From Marinigracilibium pacificum (GTDB lineage: Bacteria > Bacteroidota > Bacteroidia > Cytophagales > Cyclobacteriaceae), in assembly GCF_012926615.1 (NCBI RefSeq), contig NZ_JABBNU010000007.1, forward strand, positions 1 to 64,000: a stretch of 64,000 nucleotides of DNA, written 5' to 3'. Shown here in pieces: positions 43,219 to 53,150 of this stretch; position 1 is the first letter of the stretch; each line of letters begins with the position of its first letter. The translations under genes were made by a program, and so were the position numbers. Under the pieces are notes generated by a model, which had not been told where the DNA came from, searched no databases, and was given only the letters and a program-made list of their open reading frames with translations.

Positions 43219-45150
43219 TTAAAAGTTCTCCATTTGCTTGTCGAAGAGTTTCTGGGCATATTCATGGTCTTCGATTACATATCTTGCACCTATATATTTT
43301 TCAGGCTTTCCATCCTTGTCAAGTTCAGGTGAGATCACTGCATCTACCCAGTAAATTGAACCGTCTTTTGCTCTGTTTTTTATAATTCCCCTAAATGTTT
43401 CGCCAGATTGAATTGTCTCCCACATCTTTTTGAAGAGCTTTGAAGGCATATCCGGGTGTCTGAAAATCTTATGAGGACTTCCAACCAATTCTTCTTCAGA
43501 ATATTTACTTACTTCACAAAGCTTTTTATTTGCAAAAAGGATAGTGCCATAAAGGTCAGATTCTGATAAAATTGTTGACAATGCAAGGACTCTTTGTCTG
43601 CTTTCCAGATTCTGCTTTAGAGATTCATTTCTTTTATAATAAAGCTCCATCTCTTCTTTTTGGGCCTCGAGTTCTTCAAGTTGCTGATGCATCATTTCTT
43701 CTTGCATTCGAAGCTGGTTATTCTGCTCCTCGATTTCCTGAGCTTTTTTATCCATTTCTTCTTGAGAAGCCTGAAGCTCTTCCATGTTTTGCCTCATAAC
43801 TTCTTCTTGCATCTTCAACTGGTTGTTTTGTTCTTCAACCTCTCTGGCTTTTCTGGCAATTTCTTCCTGAGTAGCTTGAAGCTCTTCCATATTTTGTTGA
43901 AGTTCCTCAGCCTGGCTTCTCATTTCTTCTTCCTGTTGTTTTGATAGTTCAAGAAGATATTTTGTCTGGTAATTTATTTTACTCAGGTTAAAAGTAGAAG
44001 CAAGGCTTTCTCCAAGACCTTCGAGATAATTCATTTTGTGATCTTCTAATTCATCAAATGAAGCAATCTCCAAAATACCTTCTACAACCTCATTATTTAT
44101 CAATGGGTAAATAACAAGAAAGCCAGGGGTTGTACCACCCAATCCACTTGTTATTGTAACATAATTTTGAGGAATATCTTTTAGAATAATCGGTTCTTTC
44201 TCTAAAAAACTCTGGCCAACAAGCCCTTCACCTACAGAAATCTTTTTGTCTACGAATTTCTTACGGTCAAAAGCATAAGTACCATTTAATTCAAGGTATT
44301 TCTCATTAGTTTCTTCGTCTTCCTCTAATAAAAATATCGAGCCTTGGTTTGCTCCGATATAAGTTACAATTTCACTGATAACTTCAGAGGCAAGTTTTTT
44401 AGGGTCATCGTGTTTACGTATTAATGAGTTAATTCGACCGAGGCCTTCTATTACCCAAGCACGATTTTTTTCTTTTAATTGAACTGTATGAGCTTCTTCA
44501 AGCTGGTTTTTCAATTCTTCCTGTGACTTTTCCAGATCTTTATTATGCTCTTCAACTACAGCCCGCAAATTGGAATTGTTTTCTTCTGTAAGCGAGAGAC
44601 TTCTACTCATTGCAAATAAAAACATGAAAATGAGAATTGAGCCAATAAAAAAGCCGCCCATTTTAACTATGTTGTCATTTGCCAACTGCTCAAGGTTATC
44701 TCCAAAGGAAATGCCATTGAAGATAAATGGAGAAGCAATGGTGATTATTGTTAAAACTATAGCAATTATAAGTCCGGTTTTCTTTTCAAAGCTGTATAAA
44801 CCAAAAGGAAGTACCGCATAAGCTAGAAGAATAGATATTTGACTACTGACAAGACTTTCTGTACCGGCATTTAGATTTATTAACCAAAGGAGAAATGGAA
44901 TAAATGAACCAAAAATCGTGATAATTTTTGCTACGGAATGATTTCGAAATTTGGCAAGGGCCAATCCAATTATTGAATTAACAATTAGCAGAATTGGTAA
45001 GATTATTAAACTTTGATACTTAATTGAAGCAATTAAATTTAGTGGTCCAATCAAGAAAAAATTTATAATATTAATTGTATTTCCTAGGTACACCCTACGA
45101 TTAAATTCAAATGTATATTTTTGATCCTGTCCGAATTTAAATGGATTCAT
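43219..45150 (-). CDS. Membrane protein with GAF, coiled-coil repeats and PAS domain
   Basis: A 643-residue protein. I choose the ATG at 45148-45150 (MNPFKFGQDQKYTF); a TTG seven codons upstream is the alternative. Residues 1-185 hold about six membrane helices. A GAF domain follows (about 240-400), then a long coiled coil with two near-identical 35-residue units (NMEELQATQEE, NMEELQASQEE) and a third partial one. The PAS domain (about 525-640) carries FRHPDMPSKLF and RAKDGSIYWV, close to the PAS of the Aer aerotaxis receptor. No kinase, cyclase, phosphodiesterase or methyl-accepting domain is present, so its output is unknown. It may pass signals by protein contact. Confidence 0.85.
   Translation of the reverse strand: MNPFKFGQDQKYTFEFNRRVYLGNTINIINFFLIGPLNLIASIKYQSLIILPILLIVNSIIGLALAKFRNHSVAKIITIFGSFIPFLLWLINLNAGTESLVSSQISILLAYAVLPFGLYSFEKKTGLIIAIVLTIITIASPFIFNGISFGDNLEQLANDNIVKMGGFFIGSILIFMFLFAMSRSLSLTEENNSNLRAVVEEHNKDLEKSQEELKNQLEEAHTVQLKEKNRAWVIEGLGRINSLIRKHDDPKKLASEVISEIVTYIGANQGSIFLLEEDEETNEKYLELNGTYAFDRKKFVDKKISVGEGLVGQSFLEKEPIILKDIPQNYVTITSGLGGTTPGFLVIYPLINNEVVEGILEIASFDELEDHKMNYLEGLGESLASTFNLSKINYQTKYLLELSKQQEEEMRSQAEELQQNMEELQATQEEIARKAREVEEQNNQLKMQEEVMRQNMEELQASQEEMDKKAQEIEEQNNQLRMQEEMMHQQLEELEAQKEEMELYYKRNESLKQNLESRQRVLALSTILSESDLYGTILFANKKLCEVSKYSEEELVGSPHKIFRHPDMPSKLFKKMWETIQSGETFRGIIKNRAKDGSIYWVDAVISPELDKDGKPEKYIGARYVIEDHEYAQKLFDKQMENF
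43645..43893 (-). repeat. Tandem 105-bp coding repeat in the coiled coil
   Basis: Two 105-base units (43789-43893 and 43684-43788) and a partial third (to about 43645) encode 35-residue, five-heptad blocks ending NNQLKMQEE and NNQLRMQEE. The unit length keeps the heptad register exactly. This is a coding repeat, not a CRISPR. Confidence 0.85.
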
Positions 45151-45178
45151 AAACAATTTTATTTGTTTCAATACAATA

Positions 45179-45186
45179 CAAATTTA
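45179..45186 (-). promoter_or_regulatory. Putative -7 box of the GAF-PAS gene
   Basis: On the minus strand TAAATTTG matches TAnnTTTG, with 28 nt to the ATG I chose. It also argues for the internal ATG over the TTG at 45171. Confidence 0.45.
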
Positions 45187-45217
45187 TCCAAGGTCTTACT
45201 TATTATTTAGTTGATGT

Positions 45218-45225
45218 TAGATTTG
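45218..45225 (+). promoter_or_regulatory. Possible -7 box for addA, far upstream
   Basis: TAGATTTG matches TAnnTTTG but lies 139 nt before the addA ATG. The long leader would contain the hairpin ATGACA/TGTCAT at 45310-45326. It may be coincidental. Confidence 0.3.
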
Positions 45226-45364
45226 AATAATTATTAAGGATTTCACTAATTCAATTCATGTAATAAAACAATAAACATTTAACGATAAGTAAATCTTAAA
45301 AGTCTATGTATGACATGTTTTGTCATTATGAAGGGTTATTTTTAATCAAATTTTAAACTTGATA

Positions 45365-48300
45365 ATGGGTCAATTTTTAACAATTTATAAAGCTTCAGCC
45401 GGGTCAGGTAAAACCTTTACACTGACTTTTAATTATTTAAAACTCTTATTATCCAGTTCTGACCCATTTCAGTACCAAAAAATATTAGCTATTACATTTA
45501 CCAATAAGGCTACTCAGGAAATGAAGTCAAGGATTATTGAATCACTTCATTTACTTGCTACTGGAGGCAAAACTGAATATCTGGAAATGCTTGAAAAGGA
45601 TTTAGAACTTGATAGGAAGGAAATAGTTAAAAGAGCGACCAGATCATTGTCAAATATTTTGCATGATTATAGCCATTTTTCTGTCTCCACCATAGATGCA
45701 TTTGTTCAAAGGGTAATCAGAAGTTTTAGTAGAGAACTAGGCCATAGGGGTAACTACGGCATAGAAATGGATGTTGCCGGAGTTATGGATACCCTTGTTA
45801 GAAGACAAATCAGTAAAACAGGGAAAGACAAGTTTCTAACAGACTGGATAAATGACCTCATTAGAGATAGAATCAGAGACTCAAAAAGTATCAGAATAAC
45901 AAAAATGCTCAAGGAATTGGGGCAGGAATTGTTTTCTGAACAATATATGCTTCTTACTCAGGATGATACCAAAGAGATTGAAGAAGAAACTTTTGCTACT
46001 GTAAAAGGTAAATTGCTTCATATTGTAACTGATTTTGAAGAAAATATACATCAAATAGGTAAAGAGGCAGAAGATCAAGCCAGGTCTCGAGGGTTTGAAT
46101 TATCAGATTTTAATTATGGAAAATCTGGTGGGGCCATGTATTTGAATAAAATACAAAAACCAGTAAATAAAACTGATGATTATGAACCAGGTACTCGTGC
46201 TTTAACTGCTATTGATAATTATGAATCTTTAGTTAAAAAAACTGAACTTAAAAATTCAGAAAAAGTAGGTATTGCAGAACAAGTAATCTCTCCTGCAATA
46301 AAAAAGGCAATTCAATTTAAAGAATTAGAATTTCCTAAATATGTAACAGCTACTTTAATTTTAAGATCTCTCCATGCTTTTGGGCTGATACACAGGTTAG
46401 AAGCTGCATTGTCTGACTATCGTGAAGAAGAGGAGGTGATGATGATATCGGATGCTTCACAGCTTTTAAATGAAATTGTCACTAAGACCCATGCTCCATT
46501 TATTTATGAAAAGATTGGTACGCGATATGACCATTACCTTATTGATGAATTTCAGGATACCTCAACTTTACAATGGCAAAACCTGGAGCCATTGGTGTCT
46601 GATAGTATTGCTTCGGGGAGACAAAATTTATTAGTAGGTGATGTTAAGCAATCGATATATAGATTTCGTGGAGGTAACTGGCGGTTAATGCATGAGCATT
46701 TAAATCGTCAATTCGAGCTTACGGCCAATACGATTAATCTGGAGAGTAATTATAGAAGTAAAAAGGAAATTATAGACTTTAATAATGCTGTTTTTCCAAA
46801 GCTAAGTAAGTTATTGTCATCAAGTCTTTCTTCTCAAATATCCGGATATATTTCAGATCAATCTATTATTGAGGAGGTTGAATCCATCGATGAAATCTAC
46901 AAAGATGTAGCTCAATTATGGTCTGGTAAGGAAAGTAAATCTGGTGGCTATGTGGAAGTTCAATTAATTGAAGGAAGATCCGGCGGATTTGGTGAATCAG
47001 ATTATGAAGAAGATGCCAAATTTGAAGAAATTGTATTAAATAAAATTCCTGAATTGCTCGAATCGCTCCAAGATAAGGGTATTGACCTTTCTGATGTTGC
47101 TTTTTTAGTTAAAACTAAAAGCCAGGGAAATAAAATTGCTGACTTCCTTAGGCGATTTGAAAATTCACCTGAAGCTAAACCTGATTATTCATATAAAGCT
47201 GCTTCTTCTGAGGCATTTAAGCTTTCTGAAAGTGCTTGCCTGAACGTATTCTTTTACCTTCTAAAGTGGTTATTGTATGAAAAGGATACTTTTTCTCTTT
47301 ATAGAGCAGTCTATAACTGGAAAAGTAGATTAAATAACGAGGATCCGGGGATAATGATGGACGAAATCAAGCGTGAATCATTGATTGATGATCTGAAGAA
47401 AAAACTTCCGGCTGATTTCATTAATGATTATCACAACTGGTTGCATAATGATCTTTACAGCCTCTTTCAGGAGTTTAAACGCGTGTTTGAGCTGGATAAA
47501 TATCCCGGTGAATTTGCATATATTTCTACATTTGAAGATGAGTTGCTAAATTTTATTCAACGTAGATATAGTCTTTCCGGACTGGGTGCTATTCAGGCAA
47601 TCTGCGAATGGTGGGACGAACGTGGTGGTGAAATAAAAATTGATGGTTCGAGTTCTCCAGGTGCAGCAAATATTTTAACAATACATAAATCTAAAGGCCT
47701 TGAATTTAGAATAGTAATTATTCCATTTTTGATTGGTGAGTTTCAATCTGCATCTGGCTTTATAAAGAATTACCTTTGGTTAAATAGCCTGCCAGAGATT
47801 CCACAAGACCTTCCTTTTTACCCATTTGAAATTAGCTCCAGACTTAAAGAGTCTTTATATGCAAAAGATTATGCAGAGGAAAGCATATTATCATATATAG
47901 ATACTTTTAACACTGTTTATGTGGCTTTGACAAGAGCAGAGGAAGGGCTATATATTTTTAGCGAACAGTCTATTCCAAAATCAGGTGAAATAAAAAGAAT
48001 TGAACACCTTGTTTCCAGGTTATTTGAAGAGTTCCCGGAGCAGTTACCAGGTGAGTTTGATGTTGAAAATAAAATTTACAGACAAGGGGAACTAAAAAGC
48101 TATCCGGAAAAACCAGCAGGATATTCAGGGAGTTATTTAAATCCATTACCAGTTTCTACCTGGAATAACAAGTTGTTGATCAGGCAGAGTAGGGCATTAG
48201 TTTTCGAGAAAAGTGAAGAGAAGCTTGAAAGAATAAATTTGGGTATTGCGGCTCATAATTTCCTGGCCAGACTCGAAAATCTAAATGAAGTAGATTCCCA

Positions 48301-48661
48301 ATTAGAGGAGTTTGCAAATGAAACTGGTCTTCGATCAGAAGAGTATATCAAAATCAAAGAAATGGTGTCTGGAGCACTATCAAATCAACAAATAAGAAGC
48401 TGGTTTGATAGTAATAAAAGAATTCTCTCTGAGCGTCCGCTAATTTTAACTAACGGATCTCAGGTGAGACCTGATAAATTGCTTTTTGATGATGAAAAGA
48501 ATGAGGTTGAAATTATTGATTTTAAAACCGGAGAAGAGAAATCAGAGGATGAAAATCAGGTAAGGAAGTATGCATCGTATCTGGAAAATGCAGGATATAA
48601 AGTGGCAGGAATTTCACTTTGCTATATCGGTGAAGGAGTAAAAATAAAGGAAGTCAAATGA
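45365..48661 (+). CDS. addA: AddA-like helicase-nuclease subunit
   Basis: A 1098-residue UvrD-type helicase joined to a nuclease, the A subunit of the AddAB double-strand break resection complex. The ATG at 45365 puts Walker A ASAGSGKT at residues 10-17. Helicase motifs follow in order: TFTNKATQEM, IDEFQDTS, GDVKQSIYRFRGG, NYRSKKEI, TIHKSKGLEF and VALTRAEEGLY. The C-terminal PD-(D/E)XK nuclease is seen in RPDKLLFDDEKNEVEIIDFKTG. A TTG two codons upstream is less likely as a start. The next gene overlaps it by 4 nt. The family is also called RexA or UvrD-helicase-domain protein. Confidence 0.9.
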   Translation: MGQFLTIYKASAGSGKTFTLTFNYLKLLLSSSDPFQYQKILAITFTNKATQEMKSRIIESLHLLATGGKTEYLEMLEKDLELDRKEIVKRATRSLSNILHDYSHFSVSTIDAFVQRVIRSFSRELGHRGNYGIEMDVAGVMDTLVRRQISKTGKDKFLTDWINDLIRDRIRDSKSIRITKMLKELGQELFSEQYMLLTQDDTKEIEEETFATVKGKLLHIVTDFEENIHQIGKEAEDQARSRGFELSDFNYGKSGGAMYLNKIQKPVNKTDDYEPGTRALTAIDNYESLVKKTELKNSEKVGIAEQVISPAIKKAIQFKELEFPKYVTATLILRSLHAFGLIHRLEAALSDYREEEEVMMISDASQLLNEIVTKTHAPFIYEKIGTRYDHYLIDEFQDTSTLQWQNLEPLVSDSIASGRQNLLVGDVKQSIYRFRGGNWRLMHEHLNRQFELTANTINLESNYRSKKEIIDFNNAVFPKLSKLLSSSLSSQISGYISDQSIIEEVESIDEIYKDVAQLWSGKESKSGGYVEVQLIEGRSGGFGESDYEEDAKFEEIVLNKIPELLESLQDKGIDLSDVAFLVKTKSQGNKIADFLRRFENSPEAKPDYSYKAASSEAFKLSESACLNVFFYLLKWLLYEKDTFSLYRAVYNWKSRLNNEDPGIMMDEIKRESLIDDLKKKLPADFINDYHNWLHNDLYSLFQEFKRVFELDKYPGEFAYISTFEDELLNFIQRRYSLSGLGAIQAICEWWDERGGEIKIDGSSSPGAANILTIHKSKGLEFRIVIIPFLIGEFQSASGFIKNYLWLNSLPEIPQDLPFYPFEISSRLKESLYAKDYAEESILSYIDTFNTVYVALTRAEEGLYIFSEQSIPKSGEIKRIEHLVSRLFEEFPEQLPGEFDVENKIYRQGELKSYPEKPAGYSGSYLNPLPVSTWNNKLLIRQSRALVFEKSEEKLERINLGIAAHNFLARLENLNEVDSQLEEFANETGLRSEEYIKIKEMVSGALSNQQIRSWFDSNKRILSERPLILTNGSQVRPDKLLFDDEKNEVEIIDFKTGEEKSEDENQVRKYASYLENAGYKVAGISLCYIGEGVKIKEVK

Positions 48662-51453
48662 TTACATTTTTAGAGGAAACAGCTAAGGAGATTATTGAAT
48701 TAACAAAGGGTGACTTACGAGATGTAACCATTGTATTTCCAGGAAAGCGTGCCGGGGTGTTTTTTCAGCGTGCTCTGGGTATGATGAGCGATAAGCCAAT
48801 ATTATCGCCCCAGATTTATAGTATCGAGGAGTTTTTTGGCTCTTTTACAAATGATGTTGTTATTAGTCCGCTTCAGGCATTAATTTATTTGCATCAATCA
48901 TGGAATGAAAAAATAGGAGAAGAGTCATTTGATAATTTTTTCTATTGGGGTGAGTTATTGCTTAAGGATTTTGAAGATATCGATAAATATCTCGTTCCGG
49001 TACACGACCTTTTTAAAAGTGTTGAATATCAGAAAGAAGTAGAAACCGGACTTACCTACCTGGACGAAGAACAGATTAAGATATTAAGGAAATTCTGGAA
49101 ATCATTTGAAGGAAGAGATGAGGATTACGTAGAAAAATTCAGGGAACTGTGGGTGAAATTACCATCAGTTTATAACGATTTTGTCCAAAGAATAACATCA
49201 AAAGGTTATTCTACAACAGGGTTGATACAACGGAAAGTCGGTCAAACTGTGATTGATGGTGAGTTTACATCTCATCTGGATAATATATATTTTGTAGGAT
49301 TCAATGCGTTAACAGCAGCCGAAGAAAAGCTGATTTCGTGGTTTAGGAGCCATAAAAATTCCCGAATGTTCTGGGATACAGATAAGTTTTTTATCAATGA
49401 TGCCAGGCAAGAAGGAGGTAGATTCCATCGTGAGTATTATAACAGTCAGGTGCTTGGCCAGGACTTTCCAAAAGAATTACCTGATGAGATTATTGGTGAG
49501 GATAAAAGTATTATCGTTACGCAATTACCAGGCTCACATGCGCAACTAACCCAGATGTCTGTAGATATCGGAAATACAATTTTTGAATCGGCTTTTCAAC
49601 GTGAGAAAATTGCTGTTATCCTTCCGGATGAATCATTGCTTTTTCCAGCTTTATATAAACTTCCGGATTCAATTGATAAGATTAATGTCACAATGGGCGT
49701 TGGGGTTAATCAATCTGATATTTATGGTCTTTTTGAAGATATAATTTCTTTGTACCGGGAAAACTCCCCAGGGAGTGAAGGGTATTTTTATAGGGCAGTG
49801 TTATCGATTATGGGGCATGCCCTCTGGAAAACCTCTGAAAGTGCCAATAATTTCTCAAGGAAAATATTAAATGAAGGAAGGATATATTATACTATCGATG
49901 AGATTCCTGAAGATATACCTCATTTAAAATCTATTCTGGAATTAAAATCTGATTCAGGAGATTTAAACCTGCTGTTTCTTGAAATAGCGGATTCCTGGAT
50001 TGAAAGTCCTGATATCCATAATCATGAAAAAGAAATGGCTTTCAGGCTTAGAAATGCATTGAGATTATTAGAGTCTGAGTTTAGCAAAGAATTAAGTAAT
50101 ATCAATGTAACGATATATTCAAGGTTATTAAGAAAACTTGTTAAGAGCGAAAAAGCGTCTTTTGAGGGCGAGCCGGTTGAGGGATTACAGATCATGGGTA
50201 TGCTTGAGACACGTGGACTTGATTTTGAAGCTATTTTTATTCCCAGCTTAAATGAAGATATCTTTCCTTCGGCACCTAATTTACATTCTTTTATTCCATA
50301 TAACCTTCGTCGGGCATTTGCAATGCCTACCTTCGAACACCTACATGCTATTTATGCATATTATTTCTACAGATTACTTAAGAAAGCCAGGAAGGTTTAC
50401 TTGTACTGTAATAATTCTACCATCAGTAATACCCCTTCTGAAGTAAGCAGGTTTATTAGGCAGCTTGACCTTGAAACTAGGCTAAAGCTGGATTTCAGAA
50501 AGGTAAATATGTCAACAGATGTGTATCAAGGACACGATGGTGTAATTGATAAAAGTAGCGGCATAAATGAAATGTTATTCAGGTTTACCGAAGAGAGTGG
50601 TAGTGATGAAAAGTTTGCTTTATCCCCTTCAGCTATAAAGGAGTATCTGGTCAATCCGGAATTATTTTATACGAGGTATGTATTAAAAGTGCAGGATGAG
50701 AATCTTAAAAAGGAAGATATAGCTCCAAATATTCATGGTTTGCTTTTTCACAGAGCTGCAGAATTGTTTTATGAAGATTTTATTAATGAGGAATTAACTC
50801 AGGAAAAACTGGAAGAATTATCGAAGGATAATCATAAAATAGAACAGATTCTCAGTAAGACTTTTGAGGAGCAATTTACCGGATTGAAGGATTATAAAGG
50901 TGAGCATTTGATATATAGAAATGCCATAAAGGATCATTTGATGAAACTCATCCAGAATGATATGGAGTATGCTCCCTTTACAATTATAGGTTTGGAAAGA
51001 AATGTCAGGTCTAATATGCCGGTTGAAATTAACGGAAAAACCTATCATGTTAGAATCAAAGGAAATATAGATAGGATAGATGTAAAAGATGGAGTTTTTA
51101 GAATACTGGATTACAAGACAGGAAAAGATAAAGCTGATTTTGAATCAATCGAATCCTTGTTTGACAGGGAGAATGAAGGTAAATTTGGTGCCGCCCTTCA
51201 GGTGTTGATTTATGGATGGTTATTTGCTCGTTCTGAAGGTGTAGATGAGAGCAATCTTCGAGGTGGGGTCATCAAAGTAAACGAATTATTCAAAAATGAA
51301 GATCCTTTAATAAAAATGGGAAAGGGTAGGGGAAAGACAGTCTTTTCATTTTTACCTGATGCCATGACAGATTTTGAAATCAGGTTAAAAGAACTTATTC
51401 ATGAAATGCTCAATCCAGAAATTGCTTTTCCCGAGGCTACTATTCAGCGATAA
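48658..51453 (+). CDS. addB: AddB-like nuclease/recombination subunit
   Basis: A 931-residue partner of AddA. The N-terminal part is an inactivated helicase-like domain (IVFPGKRAGVFFQ, then ETRGLDFEAIFIPSLNED, the equivalent of motif V). The C terminus is a PD-(D/E)XK nuclease: LLFHRAAELFYED, NIDRIDVKD, ILDYKTGK and a QVLIYG helix. I see almost no cysteines around the nuclease, so the Fe-S cluster found in Bacillus AddB seems absent. The ATGA overlap with addA shows translational coupling. Both nuclease sites look intact, so the complex should cut both strands. Confidence 0.87.
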   Translation: MITFLEETAKEIIELTKGDLRDVTIVFPGKRAGVFFQRALGMMSDKPILSPQIYSIEEFFGSFTNDVVISPLQALIYLHQSWNEKIGEESFDNFFYWGELLLKDFEDIDKYLVPVHDLFKSVEYQKEVETGLTYLDEEQIKILRKFWKSFEGRDEDYVEKFRELWVKLPSVYNDFVQRITSKGYSTTGLIQRKVGQTVIDGEFTSHLDNIYFVGFNALTAAEEKLISWFRSHKNSRMFWDTDKFFINDARQEGGRFHREYYNSQVLGQDFPKELPDEIIGEDKSIIVTQLPGSHAQLTQMSVDIGNTIFESAFQREKIAVILPDESLLFPALYKLPDSIDKINVTMGVGVNQSDIYGLFEDIISLYRENSPGSEGYFYRAVLSIMGHALWKTSESANNFSRKILNEGRIYYTIDEIPEDIPHLKSILELKSDSGDLNLLFLEIADSWIESPDIHNHEKEMAFRLRNALRLLESEFSKELSNINVTIYSRLLRKLVKSEKASFEGEPVEGLQIMGMLETRGLDFEAIFIPSLNEDIFPSAPNLHSFIPYNLRRAFAMPTFEHLHAIYAYYFYRLLKKARKVYLYCNNSTISNTPSEVSRFIRQLDLETRLKLDFRKVNMSTDVYQGHDGVIDKSSGINEMLFRFTEESGSDEKFALSPSAIKEYLVNPELFYTRYVLKVQDENLKKEDIAPNIHGLLFHRAAELFYEDFINEELTQEKLEELSKDNHKIEQILSKTFEEQFTGLKDYKGEHLIYRNAIKDHLMKLIQNDMEYAPFTIIGLERNVRSNMPVEINGKTYHVRIKGNIDRIDVKDGVFRILDYKTGKDKADFESIESLFDRENEGKFGAALQVLIYGWLFARSEGVDESNLRGGVIKVNELFKNEDPLIKMGKGRGKTVFSFLPDAMTDFEIRLKELIHEMLNPEIAFPEATIQR

Positions 51454-52102
51454 AACCTTTTGATTGAAACTTTCGCCAGATAATAAATTCGGCGATTAAT
51501 ATATTAATTAGCCAGCCTGCCCAGGCTACAATTTTATATGTATCCATGGGTGGCAGTTGAATGGTGCTTACAATCAGCCATTTAATTAATCTCAAGCTAA
51601 CAGCTGAAAGAGTTAGAGCATAACTTCTAATCATGAATTTTTCATGTTCCTGCCATTGCTTTTTACGGATGAAATAGAATGCAAGTGATGTAAAGGCCAT
51701 CCATAGAATTGCCTGTAAGACAAATGAAATTTTGGCGCTTAATCCACCGTTTGCATGGACTCCCATGATTAACCCTGAAGGACCTGCAATAAAGATTATC
51801 AGGAATATATATGCCTTACCTAAAAATTTATGCAGAGCCTGATAGCTTCTTCTAATTGTAGTAGAAAATTGTGGTATGCCTGTTATCAGTATGATAAAAC
51901 TGGTGTAAACATGACTGAAAAATGAAATCTGGTAATATTTATGTGTGATTTCACTTTGCTTAATACTTAAGAATGCAGTATCGAAATTAACTGGTATATA
52001 TTGTAGCGTAATAAGAATCATCAGGATTGAAAAATATCCTAATGATACATAAAAAGTAAATTTTAATACTCTGTTGAAATGTTGAGTATTCAAGTTTGCC
52101 AT
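51440..52102 (-). CDS. DUF2306 family membrane protein
   Basis: A 220-residue protein with about six membrane helices. The family pattern is visible: a histidine in FSHVYTSFIILITGIPQF, an arginine-rich IRRSYQALHKFLGKAY segment, then GLIMGVHANGG and HEKFMIRSYALTLSAVSLR. Conserved histidines in the helices suggest heme or metal binding, but that is unproven. Its ATG overlaps the stop of the YARHG gene by one base (TAATG), and its own end overlaps addB by 14 nt on the opposite strand. Confidence 0.82.
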   Translation of the reverse strand: MANLNTQHFNRVLKFTFYVSLGYFSILMILITLQYIPVNFDTAFLSIKQSEITHKYYQISFFSHVYTSFIILITGIPQFSTTIRRSYQALHKFLGKAYIFLIIFIAGPSGLIMGVHANGGLSAKISFVLQAILWMAFTSLAFYFIRKKQWQEHEKFMIRSYALTLSAVSLRLIKWLIVSTIQLPPMDTYKIVAWAGWLINILIAEFIIWRKFQSKGFIAE

Positions 52103-53094
52103 TACCCTCGTCCAAAAGAATCATAGTACTCAGCAGCATTCTTTTCATAACGTAAAAGCAACTCAATATTTTGCTTTTCAATTTCTGTGAAATCAGATCT
52201 TATATCAGTATGAACAGGAATATACCAATCCTGAGCATCAAAAAAGACTCTTAATGGACGATTTTTGAAAGAGTATCCATGTCTTGCATATATGGTATTT
52301 CTAATGATTAGGAGGTCTCCTCTTTTCAGGTTTTCGACATCTGATTTATTCAGGATTGTATTGGAGGCATTTATATCATAAATTTTTTGTGTTGTAGTCG
52401 CAAATTCTCTTGTTACCCATTCTTCAAAAACACCATCATCAATTTCAACAGTGTCCTTATATTCAATATATTTTTTCCATTCTACATATGAACCTGATTG
52501 TTTTAACATGATTTCGGGGTCATATTTAAACTCTTTTTTGTCCAGGGTATATTTTCTGTATTTAATTTCAAGGTTTCCATACGCTTCCCAGGTACCTGTG
52601 AGTTGATTTCCAGCGATAGTAAAAGCAAATTCACCATCGTACTTGTCATCACCAGGCTCACTTACGATAAATTCAAACTTATTTTTTTCCGGATTTCTCA
52701 TAGTTCCCTTAAAAGGCCTGTCATTACCGGCTACAACACTATGACCTATTACAATTGAATCCTGAATTTTATCTATAGAAATGTTTATTTTATTATCTCT
52801 GTTCCAATAGAAACCCTCATCTGCAAAGACTCTTTCATAAGACTCATTTTTATCTTCGTCTGGCTTAAAGTACCCCACATAATTTCCAATAAGGGAAGAT
52901 GTATCCGCAATAACTTCAGCCTCTTCAATTACTAAAGGTTTCGGCTGTTTATTAATCCTGGAGATTGTATTAGTATCACTTACCTCAGTACCCTGCTCAA
53001 CAATAACTTCATTATCGCTGTTTTTCACAGGGTTTCCACAACTAAGAAATAATAGAATAACTAGTGAAAGAGAAATTTTATAGATTGTATTCAT
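52102..53094 (-). CDS. YARHG-domain lipoprotein
   Basis: A 330-residue exported lipoprotein. The start is the ATG at 53092-53094 (MNTIYKISLSLVILL); the frame runs 12 codons further upstream. The lipobox is FLSC. A middle region of strands (YVGYFKPDEDK, SEPGDDKYDGEFAF) resembles a small barrel that reports mass or charge changes, without a known name. The C-terminal 75 residues or so contain TIYARHGYSF, the signature of the YARHG domain, with the usual WYIP and DIRSDFTEIEKQNIELL. YARHG domains are extracellular and of unknown role. It is coupled to the DUF2306 gene. Confidence 0.85.
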   Translation of the reverse strand: MNTIYKISLSLVILLFLSCGNPVKNSDNEVIVEQGTEVSDTNTISRINKQPKPLVIEEAEVIADTSSLIGNYVGYFKPDEDKNESYERVFADEGFYWNRDNKINISIDKIQDSIVIGHSVVAGNDRPFKGTMRNPEKNKFEFIVSEPGDDKYDGEFAFTIAGNQLTGTWEAYGNLEIKYRKYTLDKKEFKYDPEIMLKQSGSYVEWKKYIEYKDTVEIDDGVFEEWVTREFATTTQKIYDINASNTILNKSDVENLKRGDLLIIRNTIYARHGYSFKNRPLRVFFDAQDWYIPVHTDIRSDFTEIEKQNIELLLRYEKNAAEYYDSFGRG

Positions 53095-53150
53095 TGAAAA
53101 ATATCCTGATTCAAAAAAATAATGGTACAAGATAAATTAATGAAATCAAT

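Noticed and set aside
43645-43893. Regular 105-bp repeats that could be mistaken for a CRISPR or satellite array
   Set aside because: They are in frame, encode heptad coiled coil, have no unique spacers, and lie inside a clear gene.
45310-45326. Inverted repeat ATGACA/TGTCAT upstream of addA as an SOS-type operator
   Set aside because: A 6-bp arm is weak evidence, and no matching site was seen upstream of sbcD.
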